Assembly: GCA_038363925.1 (NCBI GenBank)
Contig: JAQQWL010000011.1
Location: forward strand, 6,758,001-6,822,000
Length of the DNA: 64,000 bases
From: Apiospora phragmitis
Lineage: Eukaryota; Ascomycota; Sordariomycetes; Amphisphaeriales; Apiosporaceae
Reading direction: 5' to 3'
Shown here piece after piece: positions 57,315 to 64,000 of the stretch. The first letter of the stretch is position 1; each line of letters begins with the position of its first letter. The notes below the pieces were generated by a model, which was given only the letters and a program-made list of their open reading frames with translations, had not been told where the DNA came from and ran no database searches. Made by a program: the position numbers and the translations under genes.

Positions 57315-57880
57315 GAAACCCTTGAAACCAGACAGGCTGATTTGTTGTTGACGTTCAGTCGCTTAATGAGGGCTAAGTTAGCCAAACAAAATAATCGATA
57401 CAGGCTTGAGTTTTTTTAATCGGGCTGAACGCGATGAGTCGTGCTTGAAGAAAGATTTTAATGGTTTGATTGACGCGAAGAACACACGCCACCTAAGATA
57501 GACAGAAAAAGGAGGACATGTTTTCGCCATTTGGAGCCTAACATACCACAACAAAGCCTCTCTATACAACCAAAAAAACACCAAGTGCACTTCGCCTCGA
57601 TTTATGCATATGCAGAAGAAAGGGATAGTTCAACACTCAGACCATAGTCACCATGTTTTCATCTTCTGTAATGTTGCACAAGTGAGTGTAGCAATCGAAA
57701 TAATCCTAGACCATGCGTACTTATATATGTACACCTCGTAACCTTCAACTAGTGGTTGTTAGTTTATGTCGGCAATGAGAAGCTCAGCCAGGTCTGTCAG
57801 TGAACGGCTAAGCGAGGAAATTGGAGCGTCTTGGGGGGCTTTCGAAGCCCTTTGGTATGAACCGTGAATCGCGAATGTGC
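57315..57880. other. Intergenic, tRNA upstream side
   Basis: No gene was recognised between the tRNA 5' end and the stop of the next minus-strand gene. Confidence 0.5.
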
Positions 57881-59938
57881 TTAGTTTGCCATTGCATCTC
57901 CAAATCCAACTCTGGTTTGAGGTGTACTGCGAGGTTCGTCTTGGTCAGCATCGGATCCGGTTGGAGTCAAGTGTCTGGTCCGTTTGGTCCCCTTGCCGCT
58001 GCCTGGCAGGTCGACATCACCAATGTCGCCCATACTAGCGGGCGTGCTGACCTCCAGGTTTGCCTGGGCGAAACAACTGCTGCCGTTCAACTTCTTGGCG
58101 AGGTCTCCGGTCGAGCTGGAACGCTGGCTGAAGACCCCCGAGAAAGTACGTGAACTCGGCTGAGGCGAAACGCCAGAGCTTGCCTCGCGACTGCTGCCCT
58201 CCTTATTCTCAAATAACTGGCTCTGGCTAAAGTTGTCCGACGGACCTCCAAAAGCAGCTTGGGACACCTTACGCATGTCCAGGTGGTCAAGAAGACTTGG
58301 GTTGTTGTAATTTGGCCGATTAGTTCCCAGCCGGGTTTCTTTCCGAGATTTGATCTCGGCAGCTGGAACTGTCATCGTGGTACCAGCTTGGGTAGGAAGT
58401 GGACAAGGCTGATTCAACAATGAGTATGTTAAAGGCGTCGCCAGCTCCGGTGCGAAGCGAGATGTCTTGGTCACGTTGGCAAATAGATCGAGGCGAGGCG
58501 ACTTCTTTGACACCTCTGTCATCATATCTCCGACAAGACTCGGCCCAGTCAGTGAATTTGGAGTATTGATTGTCGCTTTCGCATGGTGCAGGCCATTCTC
58601 AGGATCTCCATTAACGATGTTGATATTCGAGTTGTGAGCATGAGACCCTGTCTGCTGCATCTCTGCCACGTGTTGAGAACTACTACCTGGGTTGCTTATA
58701 TAGTCAGGCATGCTGGTGTCTGAGCTCGTAAGCATTCGAGATTTCCTGAACGCTTTCTGTCCTGCTGCCTGTCGGGAACTCAGCTTAGATTGCTGAGTAC
58801 TTGGAGATTGGCCCATCGAACCGAAGTTTGGGAACGTCCAATCGCCAAGGTACGACGTTGAATCCGAGTAGGGGTGGCAGAACGCATCCATAGAGCTGAC
58901 GCTGCTGTTGAACACTCCCTTAGATCCACGTTGTAGCACAGACTGCGTGCGAGGCATATTCCCAAGGAAGCTGCTCGCCTGCGCAGCTGTCCATCCGGGC
59001 ATGTAAGCTTCGTGGCTTGAGGACGTCGACTTGCAGACCCCATGTTCATTGCTACGGCGTGGGGAGTGTACATGGGCCTCCGAACCGTCCTTGTGAAGTT
59101 GTGTTGGGACGGGCATCGATTGGTTCTGAACAGGACTGCGGTACCACATGCTTTGGTTTGGCCAGGCTATTCCCGAAGATTCGAGGATGTCTAGTAGATC
59201 GAGATTGATTAGTGCAAAGTTCTTAATACCGCAATCACGACACGACCTCACCCTGACTTACCCATGGGGGCATGCTGAAAGGAGAATGTAACGAGATTCT
59301 TCACACGCTCAACTGGAACTGTAAGTGAGTCGCGTGGAAAACCCTCACTGATGACAATCTTGATGCGTCCGAGTTCGTCAGAAGGGTTCCAGTAGTCCTG
59401 TTGGAGGAGTTCTTCCCTGAAGCGAGGGAACTTGAGAGGCTCGAGCTCTCCATTCTTGGTGAATTCGAAGCTTCGACTCAGTATTTGGGGCCATGTTGCA
59501 TCTTGAGAGAAAGAAGATGATCTAACCAAATACACACTGGTTAGTCAAGATTGCCCCGAGCACACAACCTTGATGGCTTACGCTATGAGCCGCCCGTCTA
59601 TGGTCACACGAGCCTCCCATTTGACAAGATCCAGATGCTGGCTGTAGCCTTTTGTGTACGGGCTAATCTCAGGCTTTCGCCAGTTGTGAAGTGATATGAG
59701 GAATGGAGTACCGCCAGCGAGGCCAGGTACGAAGCAGGTTAGGGTGGGCAGGCCATACGACCCAGAGGTGAAGGCGAACTCTGAGATCACGACGTGTTAA
59801 TATGGATTGTAAGGCATGCTCGACATCTTTCTCAACCTTACCTGGATCGTGAACAACATGGCATTGCGTCTTGAACTCCTTCAGAGGGATCTTGGAATCC
59901 TGAGGAAAGATAAGAAGATCCCAGTCCTCGTAACGCAT
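57881..59938 (-). CDS. Fungal hypothetical protein, four exons (621 aa)
   Basis: Exons are 59842-59938, 59582-59780, 59262-59521 and 57881-59190, with introns of 61, 60 and 71 nt, GT..AG ends and phases that add up to an unbroken 621-residue protein. The start is ATG 59938 (MRYEDWDLLIFPQDSKIPLK); upstream in-frame codons lack an ATG. Residues 1-185 are globular: PTLTCFVPGLAGGTPFLISL, KWEARVTIDGRLIA and RIKIVISEGFP suggest a beta-rich domain. I recall this layout in uncharacterised fungal proteins, but no function is established to my knowledge. Residues 190-621 are disordered and rich in Ser, Gln and Pro, with a basic KGTKRTRH near the end that could be a nuclear signal. A regulatory or adaptor role is only inferred. 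Confidence 0.85.
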
Positions 59939-60796
59939 TGTGATCACCGGGCCAAACTGCGTGTCGAGATACAGGGAGAAACAAGCAAAATAAGAAGCTG
60001 GATGATAGAACGAGGGTATGATGACCCAAAAAGCTTGACAGGGACGTTTCTCAAAGAGCCTGGATACTGCACATTGGGATATGGTAGAAGAAAGAACAGA
60101 GCAGTAGGGTGTATGGTTGAACGAAGCTCTCGGTCAAGTCCAAAGTCCTTCCCACAGGATATGCAATATGGTTGCTGATGGCAGTCACGGACTTTCTGGG
60201 CTCCGTCGCTTGCCAGTTGGGACTGCCTTTTCTAGAGCCCTTCTACATCATACATCCCTCTTTCAGCATGTATGTCGGTACAAACCACCTGCTTCAAGTA
60301 TGCAAACCCCAGTGCATTTAGGTTCCAGTGGTGGTGCGATTTGTAGGCCAATATGGGAAGACCGACCCGCCAATCTTTATTACTGCCATCGAGGCCAATA
60401 AATCGGTACATACCTACGAATGGGCATGAATGGGTACCCGGAATATCACTCCGGCTTCGACAACAAGAACGATGCCAAGCGTGCATGATTAGTCCAGCCC
60501 CAAAGGCTCCTGCTTCATTGACCCATCCGATTTGATGTGAGCTAAACAAACATGTTCTCATATAGGACCATGACTCCGGCGAAGATCAATCGCGATGATT
60601 ATGATTTTTCATGTTTTTCTTCACATAGGAAAGGGGCTGGCTCTAAAGTATACTACATGTAGATCACATGTGGCTCGGAGCCATACATTGCAACCCCAAG
60701 CAGAGCTCCATCTTCTAAGACGGTCCAGCAGCCTAATGTTGACGTTTTTCTGTCTAATTCCGCTGTGACTGCACCAAACTCGGCAATATGTACAAT
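59939..60796. other. Intergenic between two minus-strand genes
   Basis: 860 nt upstream of the 621-residue gene and downstream of the complex I gene. The overlapping short frames look non-coding. Confidence 0.5.
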
Positions 60797-61524
60797 TTAG
60801 GCCTCCTCAGCAGCCTGGTAGGGCTCGGGGTCTCCAGGAGCTCTCGCCTATGTTCTTCAGTTAGCTTCAAGAATCTAATGATCAGTGCATTGTCGATCTT
60901 ACCCTGACGGCGCCCTTGCCACCCAGCTCCCGCTCCAATCCGCCCTCATACTCCCGAGGATATGACTGCTTATCGGGATAGACTTGCCCAATCACCCAGC
61001 AAACACCCAAGAAGAAGGCAATGAAGGCACCAATCTGGGCAGCACCCTTCGCGGGCGAGACCCAAGTGTATTCGTACGTGCTGAACATGCCGAGCACATC
61101 ATGGTCCTCGTGCACGGGTTCGCCAAAGTTTCGTCGCTCCTGCTTGTCCCACCAGTCGCCGTGCGGGTCGCGGAATTGCCTCTTGACCCGAGGAGGGTTA
61201 ATGAAGCCGCCGTTCTGCCCACTCAAGTCAGTTTCCCGCCGACAAGCAACCAGACGGGTGCGCTGTGGGCTGCATCACTGACCATGTTCGGATCCTCAGC
61301 ATCAGTCAGCTGCGGTGGGTCGGGGTATTTCTCCTCGATGATGGACTTGTTGTTCATCGAGTTGGGGAGAAAGCATCGTCGCTGGATAATGGGTAGTCGT
61401 CGGGAAGCCTGTGCTGCAGATCGCAGGGCCGGAGCCTGCGCAATTCGACGAGGGAGCATCTGCGAGACACAGGTTTAGTACGGGGAATCGGCTTCGAAAC
61501 CCAATTGGAACGTACCGTGGCCAT
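60797..61524 (-). CDS. NADH:ubiquinone oxidoreductase (complex I) subunit, NDUFB8/ASHI type
   Basis: Four coding exons: 61516-61524 (only ATG GCC ACG), 61283-61459, 60903-61214 and 60797-60847. The introns are 56 nt (GTACGT, TACTAAACC, CGCAG), 68 nt (GTCAGT..GGCAG) and 55 nt (GTAAGA..CATAG), giving 182 residues. If the 9-nt exon is not used, translation could start at ATG 61459. The N-terminus is basic and Arg/Ala-rich (LPRRIAQAPALRSAAQ), a mitochondrial targeting sequence. Then come KYPDPPQLTDAEDPN, FRDPHGDWWDKQERRNFGEP (the conserved W..RxNxGEP region of ASHI subunits), one transmembrane helix (AQIGAFIAFFLGVCWVIGQV) and YPREYEGGLERELGG. It belongs to the membrane arm of complex I. It is divergent from SWR1 with 666 nt between start codons. 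Confidence 0.88.
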
Positions 61525-62190
61525 TTGCGAGCCTCAATGCCTGCCAAGTTGCGTTGCGGTTGTTTATGCTGTCCAACAGGTTGAGGTCATTCAATTGAGT
61601 GGTTCAAGCTTTGGTTCGATGTCGAGCTCACTTGTGGCCTCAGGCATCGACTTTTCCTCGGCCGGGCTCTGGAGTCTGGCTGTCTCAACCTTACCCCCGG
61701 CATTCTCGTGCAGGCCTTTTGTGGGCCACCCAGTTGGGCCCCCAACTTTGAATTCCCATAGGCCCAAGCTTCCACTCTCAATTCAGTTTTAGCCACTGGC
61801 CCGCCCAGGAAGGCCCAGAAGGCCCAGGTACTTGCTTGTACAGCGCCCGCCTTCTAGTGATGCAGTTAGCTCCAGCACCGCCCGAGAGTCCAAGACGTGT
61901 CTGGTAACTTTGCTGCCTTTTCTCTGCCCTTCTAATCCGCGCGACAAGGCAGCAAGCGCAAAATTTCCAGAGCAACGGGGTCACTCATCAAAACTTTTAG
62001 CTGGAGAGTAGCATTTTCAACACATTTTCCATCGTAACCACCGGCACGGTTCCCTGAGCATGTCCAGACTTTGCAGTGATAATCTCTCGGCTCTTCTCTA
62101 TTCGTAGACCTATTTTTTGCCTCCCCAAATGCCAGATTCGTCGAGTTCGAGACCCTCTTGTCCCTCCGAGACCCTGGGCACCACCGCGTC
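61525..62190. promoter_or_regulatory. Divergent upstream region of the complex I subunit gene and SWR1
   Basis: Both genes start outward from this 666-nt stretch, so it must hold both promoters. A CT-rich region lies at about 61830-61945. Repeated GGCCCA/TGGGCC motifs occur at 61721-61825. No specific factor can be named. Confidence 0.5.
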
Positions 62191-64000
62191 ATGGCCGATG
62201 CTTCTCCAACTGCTGCAAATGCGCCTGCTCCCGCACACGACCTCGATGCAACTTCGAATTCAAATCACCACGACACCGATCCGGCTGCAGTAAAGGACGA
62301 GAGGCTGCAAATTGACACGTCCAATATACCGCCCAAAGTTCAAAATCTTTCTGGCGATAGCAGCGACTCCGATTTGACTCCTATAAAGTCGGACGATGAA
62401 TTCGAAGAAAACCCTTTTGCCGAGCCCTCATTATCACAGGTCACGCCGAATGGTCTGAACCACGAAGCGAACACCGAGCCCGAAGAAGATGGAAGACCGT
62501 CTAAGCGTCGTAGAGTGTCGACGCCTCCTGGTTCCCAACAGCGCAAATCCAATCCCGTGTCACCGCCCTGGAAGAAATTCGAGGCTGAGGGCCCGACTAC
62601 GATCATTGACAATGGCAAACGGAGATCTGGCCGCGTCAACATTCTACCTTCAGGCCCGCCGCCTTCAGCAGTCAAGTCAAGGCTCACTAGAGGTGCTCTA
62701 CAGGACCAGAAGGCCACACCACCAGCCAAGGCCAAGCAAGCAAACACTCCTAGAGCAAATGGCCACCTGAATGGGGCTCTAAGGTCCGCTTCCGGCAGCA
62801 GAGCCGCAGCCTCCAAGACTCCAGTCTCTGCCAACAAAAGTGCTTCGAAGAAGCCGGTTACGAATGGCACCCGGTCTGTGCCAAAAACAACGAGCCGTAG
62901 GAGACTATCCCCCTCACCACCGCCTCAAACCACACCCAGACGTACCTCAGCCAGGACGCGACGAAGCTCCCGTAACCGACGCGACAGCCTGGAGTTACCT
63001 CTTAACGATGATGAGGATAGTTCGAATGCGCGTCCGACAAAGATTCGACTACGCGTTAAGTCCGCGTTTATACCCATCGTTCACCCCGCCCAAGTCAATG
63101 TGCTACCAGGCCAGACTGTAGCTCGGCCCAAAGTGGGTGAAGATTTTGCCGACTTTCTGCAGAAGGCGCCAATCATAGATATCCAAGAAGGCGGGTGGCG
63201 GGACTTGGTTGACGATGGACCGTCTTACACCGATGAGCAGGCAGAGAGAGAGGCCAAGGTCCTTGCGCGCGTGGAAGTGGAGGCTAGACCTGGTGGCCTG
63301 CTTGATGAAGTCACCTGCGCTGCATTTGTTCCGGAAGCGGCTGAAGAGCCTCCTCGACAATGGGCACATATGGATCACATGCTCAAGGCTGCGACCAATT
63401 TCAGAAAACTCATGGTCATTGAGCACCACCGACATAGAACGACAGCGCGGAAACTAGCGGAGGCTTGTCGAGAGGAATGGCTCCGGAGACAACCCAAAAC
63501 AGCCGAACAAATCGAAGCTGAGGCAAGAGAGGCCTGGATAGCGCGATACAAAACTGTGGTAAAAGTGCTGTTTGGTACTTGGGAAAATGTGCGGGTCGAA
63601 ATCAACCGCAGGCGTTTAGAAGAGTGGGAGGCCGCCGAACAAAAACGGGTGAAGGCAGCTCTGAACGAAGCAGTCAATATGTCAGAGCTCAAGCTTCAAG
63701 CCCGTCGTGCTCATTTCGACTCTGAAGTTGTATCTGAGGAGGATGGCGATGCAGAGGACGATGCTACAGATGAGGACGACGAGGATGAGGAAGACTTCGA
63801 AGATGAAGAGGATGCTGCGGCTACTGATCTTGCTGGTGACTTGCAATCAGATGATGGATCCGATACTCATAGGACCTTCGGTGGAGACGAGGACAATATG
63901 ACCTCATCGGACGACGAAGACGACGCGAAGTCGGACATATCAGATGCTCAGTTGACTCAAGAGCAGCTGATAGCAAAGTACGCCAATGTCCCTGATTTAC
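62191..64000 (+). CDS. swr1: SWR1-type chromatin remodelling ATPase, N-terminal part (runs off the right edge)
   Basis: An open frame from ATG 62191 to the window end, 603 residues so far, no intron seen. Residues 1-300 are disordered, with basic patches (RPSKRRRVSTPPG) and Ser/Pro-rich linkers. Residues 391 to about 470 form the HSA domain (WAHMDHMLKAATNFRKLMVI, AEACREEWLRRQPKT), which binds actin and actin-related proteins in SWR1/INO80 remodellers. A long acidic stretch (about 515-543) follows, as in Swr1, where acidic regions handle H2A.Z-H2B. The ATPase domain is beyond the edge. SWR1 swaps H2A for H2A.Z. The HSA spacing and the acidic run favour SWR1 over INO80 or the NuA4 subunit Eaf1, but the helicase part is needed for certainty. 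Confidence 0.85.
   Translation, partial: MADASPTAANAPAPAHDLDATSNSNHHDTDPAAVKDERLQIDTSNIPPKVQNLSGDSSDSDLTPIKSDDEFEENPFAEPSLSQVTPNGLNHEANTEPEEDGRPSKRRRVSTPPGSQQRKSNPVSPPWKKFEAEGPTTIIDNGKRRSGRVNILPSGPPPSAVKSRLTRGALQDQKATPPAKAKQANTPRANGHLNGALRSASGSRAAASKTPVSANKSASKKPVTNGTRSVPKTTSRRRLSPSPPPQTTPRRTSARTRRSSRNRRDSLELPLNDDEDSSNARPTKIRLRVKSAFIPIVHPAQVNVLPGQTVARPKVGEDFADFLQKAPIIDIQEGGWRDLVDDGPSYTDEQAEREAKVLARVEVEARPGGLLDEVTCAAFVPEAAEEPPRQWAHMDHMLKAATNFRKLMVIEHHRHRTTARKLAEACREEWLRRQPKTAEQIEAEAREAWIARYKTVVKVLFGTWENVRVEINRRRLEEWEAAEQKRVKAALNEAVNMSELKLQARRAHFDSEVVSEEDGDAEDDATDEDDEDEEDFEDEEDAAATDLAGDLQSDDGSDTHRTFGGDEDNMTSSDDEDDAKSDISDAQLTQEQLIAKYANVPDL

Overview
The window looks like a nuclear contig from a filamentous ascomycete (Pezizomycotina, probably Sordariomycetes). 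The evidence is short 52-94 nt spliceosomal introns with GT..AG ends and CTAAC/CTGAC-like branch sites, a SWR1-type remodeller, an intron-bearing tRNA-Pro, a GPI-type cutinase, a fungal Zn2Cys6 regulator, Fot1/pogo and Ty3/Gypsy chromodomain elements, and one long AT-rich block with the C-to-T/G-to-A decay expected of repeat-induced point mutation (RIP).

Layout. 1-5.07 kb: the 5' part of an unknown PPxY-containing protein (minus), a small two-exon protein (minus) and a secreted or membrane-anchored M28 glutaminyl cyclase (plus) with one frameshift. 5.07-31.8 kb: an almost gene-free AT-rich block. It is a nest of mobile elements: a Fot1-like transposon (5576) split by a two-unit Gypsy composite (6027-22960), two more Fot1-like copies (10114-11948 and 16410-18269) inserted at TA in the two Gypsy units, a complete but dead chromodomain Gypsy element (23041-30717) and the 3' tail of a Copia element (to about 31281). 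31.8-33.4 kb: a pepsin-fold protease (minus) with non-standard active-site motifs. 34.6-39.6 kb: the wreck of a large secreted protein with two SGNH hydrolase domains around FG-GAP repeats, full of stops. 40.0-42.2 kb: a pogo-type transposase relic interrupted by a solo LTR of the same Gypsy family, far less mutated than the copies in the block. 42.7-45.7 kb: two divergent coiled-coil paralogues, one broken. 47.2-49.2 kb: a cytochrome P450 (plus, frameshifted). 52-53.2 kb: a cutinase-family esterase (plus, intact). 54.5-56.8 kb: a Zn2Cys6 regulator (minus, frameshifted). 57.2 kb: tRNA-Pro(AGG). 57.9-59.9 kb: a four-exon unknown protein (minus). 60.8-61.5 kb: a complex I subunit of the NDUFB8/ASHI type (minus), divergent from SWR1 (plus, runs off the right end).

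How it fits together. The right end is ordinary conserved genome. The left and middle are accessory: secreted hydrolases, a P450, lineage-type coiled-coil proteins and RIP-killed transposons. Six protein genes between 3.7 and 55.3 kb each need one or two single-base indels to read through, mostly in G, C or A runs. Either this accessory stretch is decaying or the consensus has homopolymer errors, and the sequence alone cannot decide. The SGNH/FG-GAP gene is different because it also carries several TAG/TAA stops of the RIP type, so it is a true pseudogene. No complete undescribed defence or biosynthetic system is visible. The most unusual items are the antisense, GC-rich ORF islands in the three Gypsy copies, the readable order of transposon insertions, the pepsin homologue lacking both DTG motifs, and the divergent coiled-coil pair with a duplicated 58-residue module.
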